Shown here piece by piece: positions 41,953 through 50,386 of a stretch of DNA of 64,000 bases. The position numbers and the translations under genes are program-made. The DNA is from Paenibacillus alba (GTDB lineage: Bacteria; Bacillota; Bacilli; Paenibacillales; NBRC-103111). Under the pieces are notes generated by a model. That model searched no databases and was not told the DNA's origin. It worked only from the letters and a program-made list of their open reading frames with translations. Position 1 is the first letter of the stretch. Each line of letters starts with the position of its first letter. The stretch is from contig NZ_JABMKZ010000021.1 of the NCBI RefSeq assembly GCF_013204855.1, positions 62,001 to 126,000 on the forward strand, given 5' to 3'.

Positions 41953-43122
41953 TTGGATGCACAATTAAATAATCGAATAAAACTAATCTTGACGACGATC
42001 GTTATCGGAACCACGATAATCTTACTGTTCCACACACCCGATTTTTCATTTGAGTTATGTTTGTTGTCAATTGGCTATATGGTTGCAGTTTTGATTCGGG
42101 ACTACATCATGAAGATTAACCTTCAGCGCCCGAAGGGTCTCTTATTTTTATTTTTTCAATTGGCATTGGCTATCGTTATTTCTGTCTTGTCGGAAGATTT
42201 TTTTGCACAAATCTATATTCTGATTCTCATTGGAGAATTTACTTTTTATCGCTCCAGAAACCAATCTATCTTATTTACAATTGCCAGTTATCTGATCTGT
42301 GTTATAAGCCTTCGAATCTATCACTATTTTCCACCCTTCGAACAAATCTATTATGTTTTGCCTCGCATCATTGAGTACTTTGCTATTTTTGGGATTAGTC
42401 TGCTCGCCAAAATTGCTTTTCAACAAAAGAATCAATTAGCCAGAGACAACGAACAACTACGCATCGCCTCCATTGAGTTGGAAAGAAGGGCCAAATTACA
42501 AGAACGAACTCGAATATCTCGCGAAATTCATGACTCTGTTGGACATACGTTAACATCTGCGCTAACCGGTTTGCAGGCTGCGTCTCATGCCATTGGCAAA
42601 AACCAATATTCGATTGCGGTAGAAATGATAGATCGAACCAAAGAGAATATTCTCAGCGGTCTGGATGATGTGAGAACTTCCGTGCATCTATTGCGTGAAA
42701 ACATCCCAGGTCACCAGTTTATACTCGAGCTTCAAACGTTGATCCATGAAACTACCAAACAAACCAATGTTGAAATTGAAAGCCATATTGACGCGTTGCT
42801 GCCTGATCTGTCACCGATGATCGAGATCACCATTTACCGGGCATTGCAAGAGGGATTAACAAATGGGATTCGCCACGGAGCCAGCACCCATTTCCAGTTC
42901 TCATTGACTTTACATACCGCATTCCTTCGATTTGTATTATCGGATAATGGCAAGTCCCCCATTCACATTATTCACGGATTTGGTCTGAATGCGATGAAAG
43001 AGCGGGTTGAGGATGTAGGCGGTGAGTTATCCGTATCAACCAAAGAACATGCCCGCGGTATCATATTGGAGATAACTATACCTGTTCAGACGAACAAGAT
43101 CGAACGGAGTGAGCAACCCTGA
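41953..43122 (+). CDS. NarL-type sensor histidine kinase (HisKA_3)
   Basis: Membrane kinase of 389 residues. About five or six hydrophobic helices fill residues 10-160 with almost no extracellular loop, so the signal is probably sensed in or near the membrane, as in DesK-like kinases. The phospho-acceptor region RTRISREIHDSVGHTLTSAL is followed by a degenerate N box (ALQEGLTNGIRHG) and G box (LSDNGKSPIHIIHGFGLNAMKERV). The start is a TTG six bases after GAGG. Its stop codon overlaps the start of the response regulator gene, so the pair is translationally coupled. No ABC exporter is adjacent. Confidence 0.9.
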   Translation: MDAQLNNRIKLILTTIVIGTTIILLFHTPDFSFELCLLSIGYMVAVLIRDYIMKINLQRPKGLLFLFFQLALAIVISVLSEDFFAQIYILILIGEFTFYRSRNQSILFTIASYLICVISLRIYHYFPPFEQIYYVLPRIIEYFAIFGISLLAKIAFQQKNQLARDNEQLRIASIELERRAKLQERTRISREIHDSVGHTLTSALTGLQAASHAIGKNQYSIAVEMIDRTKENILSGLDDVRTSVHLLRENIPGHQFILELQTLIHETTKQTNVEIESHIDALLPDLSPMIEITIYRALQEGLTNGIRHGASTHFQFSLTLHTAFLRFVLSDNGKSPIHIIHGFGLNAMKERVEDVGGELSVSTKEHARGIILEITIPVQTNKIERSEQP

Positions 43123-43823
43123 CTAAAACAACGATTCTTATCGCAGACGATCAGCCCTTAATTCGCGACGGTTTAGCAGCCATTCTAAACATGGAGGACA
43201 ACTACACCGTAGTAGCGAAAACAGGCGATGGGTTGGCAACCATAACGCAAGTACAACAGCATCGTCCGCAGCTCGTTTTGATGGACATTCATATGCCGAA
43301 GCTGGATGGCTTGGAAGCAACTCGGCAAATCAAATTGGAATTCCCTGACACGAAGGTGTTGATTTTGACAACTTTCGAGGATGAAGAATACATATGGGAA
43401 GCACTGTGCCACGGAGCAAGCGGTTTCTTAATAAAGGGGGTTGAAACGGAGAAAATTCTTTCTACGATTCAAGACTGTCTCGATGGGCGTATCAATTACC
43501 CCTCCAGCATCCAGCAGCGTCTTGTTCAGGCACTCCATGCCTCCGAACAACACAAAAAAAATTCCGCAAAGGACGTTGGCGCCCCCACTTATTCCGACCA
43601 GCCCTATGAAGATAAGTTGCACTTTTTATCCATACAGGAACGAAATATTGCAAGGAACCTCAAACAAGGCAAGTCTAATCAAGCAATTGCTTCCGAGTTA
43701 TTTTTGACAACAGGCACTGTAAAAAATTATTTGAGCACGATTTACAAAAAGCTGAATGTTACCAACCGTTCTGAAGCCGTGGCTTATCTTCATGAGCTTA
43801 AAGAACAAAAAGAAGAAGCTTGA
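43119..43823 (+). CDS. LuxR/NarL-type response regulator with a CTG start
   Basis: Response regulator of about 234 residues. The receiver begins TILIADDQPLIRDGL (acidic pocket), has the phosphorylated Asp in LVLMDIHMPKLDG and Lys in FLIKG; the C-terminal LuxR domain has IARNLKQGKSNQAIASELFLTTGTVKNYLSTIYKKL. The first ATG (43191) would delete the acidic pocket. In frame between it and the previous stop (43110-43112) the only NTG start candidate is CTG at 43119, with GGAG nine bases upstream and the kinase stop overlapping it as CTGA. A non-canonical CTG start is therefore very likely. It partners the kinase just upstream. Confidence 0.88.
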   Translation: MTKTTILIADDQPLIRDGLAAILNMEDNYTVVAKTGDGLATITQVQQHRPQLVLMDIHMPKLDGLEATRQIKLEFPDTKVLILTTFEDEEYIWEALCHGASGFLIKGVETEKILSTIQDCLDGRINYPSSIQQRLVQALHASEQHKKNSAKDVGAPTYSDQPYEDKLHFLSIQERNIARNLKQGKSNQAIASELFLTTGTVKNYLSTIYKKLNVTNRSEAVAYLHELKEQKEEA

Positions 43824-43838
43824 CCAGCAAGCTTCTCC
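43811..43838 (-). terminator. Hairpin at the end of the response-regulator gene
   Basis: GAAGCTT and AAGCTTC pair around a seven-base loop; the minus strand continues TCTTTTTG. It may end the leftward glycosyltransferase transcript and overlaps the last codons of the response regulator. Confidence 0.45.
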
Positions 43839-43846
43839 GCTATCGT

Positions 43847-44584
43847 CTACCTTTTATTTTCTTTGAACATGTAGGCTTTTACGGCAAATCGAGGCAAAAT
43901 CAACTGTCTTCTCCATCTGGACGGTTGATTGATTAATCGATACAGCCATTCGACATTTAGCTTGCGCCAAGCAACTGGCGCTCTTTTTACTGTCCCGGCG
44001 ATGACATCCAGACTTCCTCCAACACCAATAGCCACCCTAACATTCAATTTGCTTTTAAATTTATGTATCCATAATTCAGCCTTTGGAGCTCCAAGCGCAA
44101 CGACCAAAACATCGGGACTCAAGGTCGCAATCTCTTCAACAATCCGTGCCTCATCCTTCTGATCAAAAAAGCCATGCTGTCTACCTATTAGGGAAATATT
44201 CGGGTATCTCAAGCTTATCTCTTCTGCGGCTTTGCTGCTCGTCATCTCACTCGCGCCCAGTAAATAAAATGACCAATGATTTCTGTTCCCTCTCTCCAAT
44301 AAATGGATCAGCAGATCACATCCTGTAACGCGTTCAGGAAGTGGATTTCCTTTTAAACGAGAGACCATCACAATACCAGCTCCATCCGCCGTGAGGTGAC
44401 CCGCTTCATCAATGATAGATCGAAGCTGTGAATCATGCTGACAAGACATCGTTATTTCTGGATTAAGCGTTACCACATGGAACAGTTCCGCTTTTTTATC
44501 CACAATGACTTGGTCAATGATTTCCACTGTTTCTTCCATCGTGATTTTTGGTACTGGAATTCCCATTATTTGCGAATAATTCAT
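43847..44584 (-). CDS. WecG/TagA/CpsF family glycosyltransferase
   Basis: Cytosolic-face enzyme of about 245 residues (GT26). Family motifs are present: TADGAGIVMVSRLKG with PERVTGCDL, the central FYLLGA, and VALGAPKAELWIHKF, GVGGSLDVIAGTVKRAP, WLYRLINQPSRWRR toward the C terminus. TagA adds ManNAc to undecaprenyl-linked GlcNAc at the start of wall teichoic acid; CpsF/WecG act in other surface polymers, and I cannot choose between them. The ATG at 44584 is eight bases after AGGTGG; the GTG 12 bases earlier overlaps that site. No other teichoic-acid gene is adjacent. Confidence 0.88.
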   Translation of the reverse strand: MNYSQIMGIPVPKITMEETVEIIDQVIVDKKAELFHVVTLNPEITMSCQHDSQLRSIIDEAGHLTADGAGIVMVSRLKGNPLPERVTGCDLLIHLLERGNRNHWSFYLLGASEMTSSKAAEEISLRYPNISLIGRQHGFFDQKDEARIVEEIATLSPDVLVVALGAPKAELWIHKFKSKLNVRVAIGVGGSLDVIAGTVKRAPVAWRKLNVEWLYRLINQPSRWRRQLILPRFAVKAYMFKENKR

Positions 44585-44639
44585 CGTTGAATCCACCTAT
44601 AGTTTTACCCACATCTTAACATAAAAGGACCCAGTAAGA

Positions 44640-44673
44640 AAAACCGTCAAGGAAAATATCCTGACGGTCCTTT
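44640..44673 (-). terminator. Intrinsic terminator of the 102-residue protein gene
   Basis: ACCGTCA pairs with TGACGGT around a 12-base loop and is followed by TTTTCTT on the minus strand. Confidence 0.7.
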
Positions 44674-44845
44674 TGCGTGTAAACCCATACTTTTGTCCAT
44701 GGGGAGGGAGGGATGTGATGTTCCAACCGCTGTTGAAATCGTGTTTTTTGAATTTATTATGCGGTATGCTTTCCACTTCCGAACAAGTCAAAAGACAGCC
44801 TTCACGCCGCCTGCCTTTCCTTGTGCTTGCGTGCACACTTGTAAC

Positions 44846-45154
44846 TCACCCTTCCAGCACATCGGCCTCCAATTCGCTCGCAACCTCCAGCATCCTCGGA
44901 ATCACAGCTTCATTGGTCCCGGATACGTAGATATCTCCCTGATAATGCCGAAAAGGAATCTTCGTATCGCCACAGCTCCACATGAAAAAATCCCCCTCGA
45001 TTGACATGCTTGTGGCCCCCGTCACCGTAAACACGGACGTATAAGTGAAATCGGGTTGGGATGCGAAATACAGTTTACACTCTTCCAAAGAGATGGTGCT
45101 CGCTGCATCATCCTTTTCCTGCATTGCTCTAGTGATTCGATAGCGTTGACTCAT
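44846..45154 (-). CDS. Conserved-looking small hypothetical protein
   Basis: About 102 residues, soluble, with no recognised domain. It alternates short beta-like segments (KLYFASQPDFTYTSVFTVT, DIYVSGTNEAVIPRMLEVA) and contains two Cys. The ATG at 45154 has GGAGG at seven bases, which is why the longer frame starting at 45208 was rejected. It stands alone and is followed by an intrinsic terminator. The clean translation signals suggest a real gene of unknown role. Confidence 0.65.
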   Translation of the reverse strand: MSQRYRITRAMQEKDDAASTISLEECKLYFASQPDFTYTSVFTVTGATSMSIEGDFFMWSCGDTKIPFRHYQGDIYVSGTNEAVIPRMLEVASELEADVLEG

Positions 45155-45292
45155 TGCGATTCCTCCATGATTTAATTTTATAATATAAGTGAGTAACTGA
45201 TGAGGCAATGAAGAACACCAGTGTTGAATAATAAATGCCAGACGAAAAAAGACTTAGGAATTAACCAATCGGCGAGCTATTCCTTATAATAA

Positions 45293-45320
45293 CAACAAAA
45301 AGCTTGATTTCTCAAGCTTT
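45293..45320 (-). terminator. Intrinsic terminator of the MFS exporter
   Basis: AAAGCTTGA pairs with TCAAGCTTT around a four-base loop, followed by TTGTTG on the minus strand. Confidence 0.7.
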
Positions 45321-45351
45321 AGTCAATAGAGTTATTGCATGTCTAGTCAGC

Positions 45352-46737
45352 TCAATCCGTAGAAAGAGGTTTATTCCGCGGCATTGTCCTCCCCACCGCA
45401 GCTACCGCTAGGCAGCTTAAGCAGCAAATACCAAAAAGTATTCGCATGGATACGCTGGTTTCCCCAGTCCCTCCCCCATCGAATCCCATGTGGCCGACCA
45501 AGAGTGTAGCTAAGCCAATTCCGGCAATTTGCCCCATGTAACGCACCATCGCAAGCAGACTTCCAGCCAGACTTAGCTTTGACTCGGGCGCAGCACTCAT
45601 GATTTCCGCATTGTTTGTTGCGTGGAACAATCCCGTAGCGATCCCGAACAAGGCAAGCTGCAATCCGATTGCAAGCCCACTAACATTTGGAAAACATATG
45701 ACGAACAGCATGGATACAGCTCCGAACAGAGCCCCTGACGTGATAGGGAAATACCCCCCATACAAGTCTCGAAACCTTCCTGCATAAGGGGCGACAATCC
45801 CCATAAGCAGCGGTTGCAGAATCAACAAAACACCTGTCATCCAAGTCGAGAAACCTAACTGTCCCTGCAAGTAAAATGCGATTGGAATTAACGTTGCCGT
45901 CTGCGCTAAATTCATTAGAAATGAGCTTGCATTCCCTACTAAAATAGTGCGATTATTGAACAATTCCCGATCCAGGATACCATGCGGATTACGCCGTTCA
46001 TATAAAATAAGAGCAATTAAGGCAACGATGCCCACTATCGCTTCAGTCACAATAGACGTTGTAAAGCCTTGCTCTTTGCTCCCTTCAGCCGCAAGCATCA
46101 ACAGAAACATAGCACCAGCAAGTAAAAAGGAACCCAATAGATCGAACGAAGTGTTAGTTCCATTATTCTTCACCCGAGGGAACCACCGAAGTCCCAGCAC
46201 AAAAGCTATCAGTCCAATCGGTACATTGATCCAAAACAACCAAGGCCAGCTCACCCATTCCAGGAGGATGCCTCCCAGTGCTGGACCGCCCATCGTTCCG
46301 ATGGCGATGACGACTGCGTTTATGCCAAGTGCACGACCTCGTTCATGATCGGGGAATACTTGGCGAACCATCGCTTGACTATTCGCCATGATCATCGTAG
46401 CACCGATACCTTGCAGGCAGCGTGATAGGATCATCCCTAAGAAACTGTCCGATAAAGCGATGCACATGGAGCCTGCGCTAAACACCAGAAATCCATAGCT
46501 GTAGATGTTTCTGCGATCCCATTTATCCGATATTTTGCCCATAAAAGGCAGTAAAGCGACCATCGTGAGCAGGTAAGCCGTCGCTACCCACTGAATTTGC
46601 GCCAAAGAAACGCCATACTGCTCTGCCATGGTAGGCAAGGTTACATTCACGATACCAACATCCAACGTTGATATAAGCGTGCCCATATTAATAATTTGCA
46701 AGATGCCCCATCTTTTGGGATGGAGTGTGGTTGTCAT
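45352..46737 (-). CDS. MFS drug exporter, DHA2-type
   Basis: Membrane transporter of about 461 residues. MGTLISTLDVGIVNVTLPTMAEQ is the DHA2 helix-1 signature, followed by WVATAYLLTMVALLPFMGKISDKWDRR and the GPALGGILLEWVSWPWLFWINVPIG antiporter motif. The ATG at 46737 follows GAAGGGA by six bases; the longer frame to 46815 lacks a site. It is transcribed alone, ended by a terminator, and faces the repeat-rich spacer upstream. It is more distant from the two DHA2 exporters at the left of the window than they are from each other. No adjacent regulator suggests a substrate. Confidence 0.88.
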   Translation of the reverse strand: MTTTLHPKRWGILQIINMGTLISTLDVGIVNVTLPTMAEQYGVSLAQIQWVATAYLLTMVALLPFMGKISDKWDRRNIYSYGFLVFSAGSMCIALSDSFLGMILSRCLQGIGATMIMANSQAMVRQVFPDHERGRALGINAVVIAIGTMGGPALGGILLEWVSWPWLFWINVPIGLIAFVLGLRWFPRVKNNGTNTSFDLLGSFLLAGAMFLLMLAAEGSKEQGFTTSIVTEAIVGIVALIALILYERRNPHGILDRELFNNRTILVGNASSFLMNLAQTATLIPIAFYLQGQLGFSTWMTGVLLILQPLLMGIVAPYAGRFRDLYGGYFPITSGALFGAVSMLFVICFPNVSGLAIGLQLALFGIATGLFHATNNAEIMSAAPESKLSLAGSLLAMVRYMGQIAGIGLATLLVGHMGFDGGGTGETSVSMRILFGICCLSCLAVAAVGRTMPRNKPLSTD

Positions 46738-46883
46738 TGAATTCCCTTCTTTCACGTCTAGCCTCGTTTCCAACCATCTTATCACAGCTATTTCCGAATC
46801 TCTGCGGTTGCACAAAAATTGGTTAAATAATACATGTTGAGGTGCTTATTGTCCATGCAAATTCTACTTTTCCTCACAATGAC

Positions 46884-47780
46884 CGCCCCATAACATCACG
46901 CTTGACGGCTTGAGTGCTAATATGGCTTGTGGGGCTGCACATGGCAATGGCACGGACATCCGAGAATGCGCGGCCGCATTTTGAAAAACCTGCGATTGTG
47001 CATCCTTTTGAGCTTACTTTAGCCGAAAATCAATAAATTCCTGCGATTGTGCAGGTTTTTGTGGGCTATTTCTGATTTCAGGATGAAAAAGCTGAAAAAG
47101 CCTGCATTATCGCAGGCTTTCCCAGTTTTCGGATGATTTTGTTGACAAAGGCTGCACTTTTGCAGGCTTTCAGAGTTCGCGAACCAACCTGCTTTGCCTC
47201 ACCATGCTCGGAGGAGAGCAAAGCTACCAAGGGAGCCACCCAGCTTGTTTCGCCTCACCTGCTCTGAGGAAAGCAAGGTTACCAATAGGCGCAGGGTGCT
47301 GCAAGATGGTCAACCCCATGACATCATGCTTGCGGCATGAATGCTAATATGACTTACGAGGCTGCACATTGTTAATCGGAAGTGTTGAGTCATTAATCCC
47401 AAGCAAGGGCACGGACATCCGTGATGATGCGGTTGTGTTTTAAAAAGCCTGCGATAATACATCCTTTTGAGCTTACTTTAGCCGAAAATCAATAAATTCC
47501 TGCGATTGTGCAGGTTTTTGTGGGCTATTTCTGATTTAAAGATGATAAAGCTGAAAAAGCCTGCATTATCGCAGGCTTTCCCACTTTTCGAATGATTTTG
47601 TTGACAAAGGCTGCACTTTTGCAGGCTTTCAGGCTTCGTGAACCAACTACTCTTCTTTGCTTCACCTTGCCCGGTGAAAAGTAAAGCTATCAACAGGCAA
47701 GGGGCTGCAAAATGGCCAACCCCATGACATCTCTCTTGGCACTTGAATGCTAATATGACTCACGGGACAGCACATTATGC
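46884..47780. repeat. Tandem duplication of ~0.4 kb (two copies plus partial third)
   Basis: Copy A runs from about 46884 to 47312, copy B from 47313 to 47717, and a third copy begins at about 47718 and stops near 47780. Each starts with a CCCCATGACATC-like sequence and a GAATGCTAATATG segment. A central block of over 100 bases (from TGAGCTTACTTTAGCC) is nearly identical in A and B at an offset of 459 bases, while the outer parts have diverged and contain small insertions. Confidence 0.85.
47040..47624. repeat. CCTGC-N-GCAGG palindromic elements inside the duplication
   Basis: Copies with full or near-full symmetry lie at 47040-47055 and 47499-47514 (CCTGCGATTGTGCAGG), 47101-47116 and 47560-47575 (CCTGCATTATCGCAGG), and 47152-47165 and 47611-47624 (CTGCACTTTTGCAG). 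They are the same family as the elements at 6.4 kb. Confidence 0.8.
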
Positions 47781-47802
47781 CATTTTTGTTACTTTGATCT
47801 TG

Positions 47803-48123
47803 TCTTATTACCTTCTACTTATCTTGTTACCTCACACTTATCTTGTTACCATCTACTTATCTTGTTACCTCACACTTATCTAGTTTCCATCTACTTATCT
47901 TGTTACCTCAAACTTATCTTATACCATCTACTTATCTTGTTACCTCACACTTATCTAGTTACCTTCTACTTATCTTGCTTCCGTACACTTGTCTTATTAC
48001 CATCTACTTATCTTGCTTCCTTACACTTGTCTTGTTACCATCTACTTATCTTGTTACCTCACACTTATCTAGTTACCATCTACTTATCTTATTACCTCAC
48101 ACTTATCTAGTTTCCATCTACTT
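47803..48123. repeat. 19-bp tandem array, about 17 copies
   Basis: Copies of ACTTATCTTGTTACC followed alternately by ATCT and TCAC run head to tail, so the larger period is 38 bp. Variants include a one-base-shorter copy and TCTAGTTTCC or TTGCTTCC forms. There are no spacers, so it is not a CRISPR array. It ends 38 bases from the stop codon of the leftward MFS gene. Confidence 0.9.
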
Positions 48124-48160
48124 GTTCCCCCAAGCACATCCCACACTTCGCAGCGAAACG

Positions 48161-49423
48161 CTACGAATCTCTTTCGCGCCGATTACGCAGCGTGCGTCCG
48201 TAAACGCCAAGAATAGGGACGAGCAGCACAGCGGCCGCAACCAGCGATGTGCGCAGCGAGAAGCGCTTCCCGACCCAGCCGACCAGCGGTCCGCCGGCTG
48301 TCTGACCGAGCGCATCCGACTGGCTCATCATCGAGAGCACGGTCGCGCGCGACCGGCTTTCGATGTTCAAGTTGAGCCACGTGTCGTAGATCGGTCCGCT
48401 TAGCGTGCGTACGGCTTCGAAGAACAGTACGGAGACCAGCGCCCAGACGAAGTTGGGCGCAAGAGCAATTGATACGATGGCGCCAATGCGCGCCAAGGTT
48501 AAGACGAACATCCCGCGCAGTACGACCTGCTCATTCCCCATATTGAGCCGTTTCTCGGCGAAGGCCATGACGCCTAGGCTGAGCAAAGTGGACAGCAGCG
48601 CGATCGTACCGAACCAAACCGCTGCCGACAAAGCCAACGAATTCGGGAATCCGATATCCGTGATGAGATGAGCCTGCCAAAGCCGGTCATAGCCCTCGGA
48701 GGCAGCACCGCTGAACAGCGTAACGATCACGATCATGAGCAGAACGGGTTGAGAACGTATGACCTTCGCACCTGACAGCCATGTCGACGTCAGGCGATGC
48801 CAATTTGAAGCGCCGGCCGAAGGCTGCGGTTTCGTAAATTTCGTCTCTTTCATATAGACGAGCAGAATAACCCCCAGCAAGAGATAGATGAAACCGCCTA
48901 TCACATAGGGCAAATTCGGTGCAAGCGCGGACAACCCTACACTCAGCGCGATGCCAAGCAGCGTAGCGGATAATCCGATGCGTCCTGCTCGCATAAAAAT
49001 TGTCCCCGCATGCTCCTCGCCCACCTCGTCTACGATCCAAGCCGTGTCGGCGCCGCTAACGAAAGTCGCTCCCAGCCCGAAAATCACTTGCGACAAGAGC
49101 AGCCACATGAATGCCGAAAGCAGTGAGACCTCTGACCCCAGCCACATCGCGCTGCCCTCCAAAACAAACCCGCTTCCAAGAACAAACATACCGACAATGA
49201 CAGACAGCCTTCTACTGTACGTATCAGCGATGACACCAGTAATTCCCTCAAAAACAAGCACAGTTACTTCTAGAACCATCCCAACCAGCAGCAGCTGAAG
49301 AGGGTTTAAGCCCATGGCAATAACCTGATAAACCGCATATGTGGTGAACATCGTGGCATTTGCAAGCGATGTCATCCATTTCATTAATGTGTAAATCCTT
49401 GACGCGTTATCCTTACTAGTCAT
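48161..49423 (-). CDS. MFS transporter, 12-helix type
   Basis: Membrane transporter of 420 residues. The motif between helices 2 and 3 reads GVIADTYSRRLSVIVG, the MFS signature. MTSLANATMFTTYAVYQV and GLNPLQLLLVGMVLEVTVLVFEGI at the start resemble the broad family of putative tetracycline or macrolide efflux proteins (MefA/TetA(P)-like). GAGG lies nine bases before the ATG. It is GC-richer than the neighbouring repeats. The 3-prime end abuts the 19-bp repeat array, and no terminator is seen between them. The substrate is unknown. Confidence 0.85.
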   Translation of the reverse strand: MTSKDNASRIYTLMKWMTSLANATMFTTYAVYQVIAMGLNPLQLLLVGMVLEVTVLVFEGITGVIADTYSRRLSVIVGMFVLGSGFVLEGSAMWLGSEVSLLSAFMWLLLSQVIFGLGATFVSGADTAWIVDEVGEEHAGTIFMRAGRIGLSATLLGIALSVGLSALAPNLPYVIGGFIYLLLGVILLVYMKETKFTKPQPSAGASNWHRLTSTWLSGAKVIRSQPVLLMIVIVTLFSGAASEGYDRLWQAHLITDIGFPNSLALSAAVWFGTIALLSTLLSLGVMAFAEKRLNMGNEQVVLRGMFVLTLARIGAIVSIALAPNFVWALVSVLFFEAVRTLSGPIYDTWLNLNIESRSRATVLSMMSQSDALGQTAGGPLVGWVGKRFSLRTSLVAAAVLLVPILGVYGRTLRNRRERDS

Positions 49424-49627
49424 TCCGATCCGCCTCTCTATGATGCGGCAGATCCGTTAGTTTGGCTTACGTTCTACCGCTCATTTCACCTTGCCGACAA
49501 TTGAAGTTCGTAATTGGGATTAGAATTTTTAACATGTTCGAACACCTCCGAAAGTAATTGCTCCTATTATACTTTGCCGTCTGTTCAGCTGTGTTAGGTA
49601 AAGTTTTATTTAAATCATTTTCTATGT

Positions 49628-49655
49628 AAAAAAGGAACTGCAGCAGCAGTTCCTC
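49628..49655 (-). terminator. Intrinsic terminator of the small membrane-protein gene
   Basis: GGAACTGC pairs with GCAGTTCC around a four-base loop, followed by TTTTTTAC on the minus strand. Confidence 0.75.
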
Positions 49656-49669
49656 TTTCGTTCATGCCT

Positions 49670-49849
49670 TTATTTGTTGGGCGTTCCTGACTTGATCTTC
49701 GTGAACATAACATAAGTAAGCGCCCCAAGCAGCAGGCAGCCTCCCCATATCGTAAAGAAAAATGAGGATGCTACGTAACACATCAATAACAGCCAAGAAG
49801 CTTTCTTCATTGCCCGTACAGGTGGCTCGTCATGAATGAATACCCCCAT
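49670..49849 (-). CDS. Small membrane protein of unknown function
   Basis: About 59 residues. A polar N terminus (MGVFIHDEPPVRAMKK) precedes one long or two short hydrophobic helices (SWLLLMCYVASSFFFTIWGG, CLLLGALTYVMF) and a basic tail. GGAAGGA lies upstream; the ATG at 49849 or a GTG nine bases earlier could be used. It has its own terminator and stands between the MFS gene and the cold-shock gene. No family recognised. Confidence 0.5.
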   Translation of the reverse strand: MGVFIHDEPPVRAMKKASWLLLMCYVASSFFFTIWGGCLLLGALTYVMFTKIKSGTPNK

Positions 49850-49982
49850 GCTAAACACCGTCCTTCCATTGTTAGCTTAATTGTATACCACATTTCCCTT
49901 AAAAGATAGTTGACTAGAGCTGAATTAATGAAGCTTTTGTGGAGAAAGATCGTCTTCTATCATTTTCATTAAGTTAAAAAGT

Positions 49983-50011
49983 TTGCTTATCTCGTTTATA
50001 TGTGTTAGAAT
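49983..50011 (+). promoter_or_regulatory. Promoter of the cold-shock gene (extended -10)
   Basis: TTGCTT (49983-49988), 17 bases, and TAGAAT (50006-50011) preceded by TGT give a good sigma-A promoter with an extended -10. Transcription from about 50018 gives a leader of roughly 120 bases, as in many cspA-type genes. A second candidate, TTGAAA-16-TATGGT at 50046-50073, lies inside the leader. Confidence 0.6.
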
Positions 50012-50017
50012 TACAGG

Positions 50018-50139
50018 AAATTAACTTTCCACATAAATTCACATATTGAAAAAGTGATCATTTGTGTTATGGTAACTTTTTCAATGTGTGATTTTTTTAT
50101 TAAAAAAACATGTTAATTCGCATTTGGAGGTAATGAATA
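50018..50139 (+). promoter_or_regulatory. Structured cold-shock leader
   Basis: The untranslated leader contains a 16-bp inverted repeat: CACATATTGAAAAAGT at 50040-50055 and ACTTTTTCAATGTGTG at 50075-50090, with one G-U pair and a 19-base loop, followed by ATTTTTTT. Cold-shock mRNAs commonly switch leader structure with temperature. Here the AU-rich stem would be more stable in the cold and could act on translation or, with the U-run, on termination. The ribosome binding site TTGGAGGT at 50124-50131 lies outside the stem. Confidence 0.5.
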
Positions 50140-50340
50140 ATGGAAACAGGAACAGTAAAATGGTTTAACGCAGAAAAAGGTTTTGGCTTTATCGAAGTGG
50201 AAGGCGGAAATGACGTATTCGTACATTTCTCCGCAATTCAAGGAGACGGTTTTAAATCTCTGGACGAAGGACAACGCGTTGAATTTAATGTCACTCAAGG
50301 CAACCGTGGACCTCAAGCTGAGAACGTTGTAAAACTGTAA
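50140..50340 (+). CDS. CspA family cold-shock protein
   Basis: A 66-residue single cold-shock domain. RNP1 is KGFGFI (13-18) and RNP2 is VFVHF (26-30), with Trp8 and Phe9 in the nucleic-acid face (VKWFNAEKG). It binds single-stranded RNA or DNA and acts as an RNA chaperone. The length and sequence match the small Csp proteins of Bacillales. It has a strong ribosome binding site, its own promoter, a structured leader and its own terminator. Confidence 0.96.
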   Translation: METGTVKWFNAEKGFGFIEVEGGNDVFVHFSAIQGDGFKSLDEGQRVEFNVTQGNRGPQAENVVKL

Positions 50341-50348
50341 TCAACATC

Positions 50349-50386
50349 AAACTGCCCTTAACAACTGTTAAGGGCAGTTTTTTATT
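50349..50386 (+). terminator. Intrinsic terminator of the cold-shock gene
   Basis: AACTGCCCTTAAC pairs with GTTAAGGGCAGTT around a four-base loop, followed by TTTTTTATTT. Its end overlaps the last bases of the convergent gene. Confidence 0.9.

Larger units (their letters stand above)
46738..48160. other. Gene-free 1.4-kb spacer filled with repeats
   Basis: No protein gene is supported. The region contains a tandem duplication of roughly 0.4 kb carrying CCTGC-type palindromes, then a 19-bp tandem array. Open frames in it have no start signals and are explained by repeat periodicity or by the antisense of the next gene. Confidence 0.8.

Noticed and set aside
44673..45004. Plus-strand ORFs antisense to the 102-residue protein
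   Set aside because: The minus-strand gene has a strong ribosome binding site and terminator, and the plus-strand frames have neither.
47803..48123. CRISPR array
   Set aside because: The units are head to tail with no unique spacers, and no cas gene is in the window.
46738..48160. Insertion sequence or prophage remnant in the repeat-rich spacer
   Set aside because: No transposase or phage-like reading frame, terminal inverted repeats or target duplications were seen. The structure is a direct duplication with palindromes.
47843..48403. 186-codon plus-strand frame
   Set aside because: Its first two thirds are the 19-bp array and the rest is antisense to the end of the MFS gene. It has no start signal and no protein-like composition.
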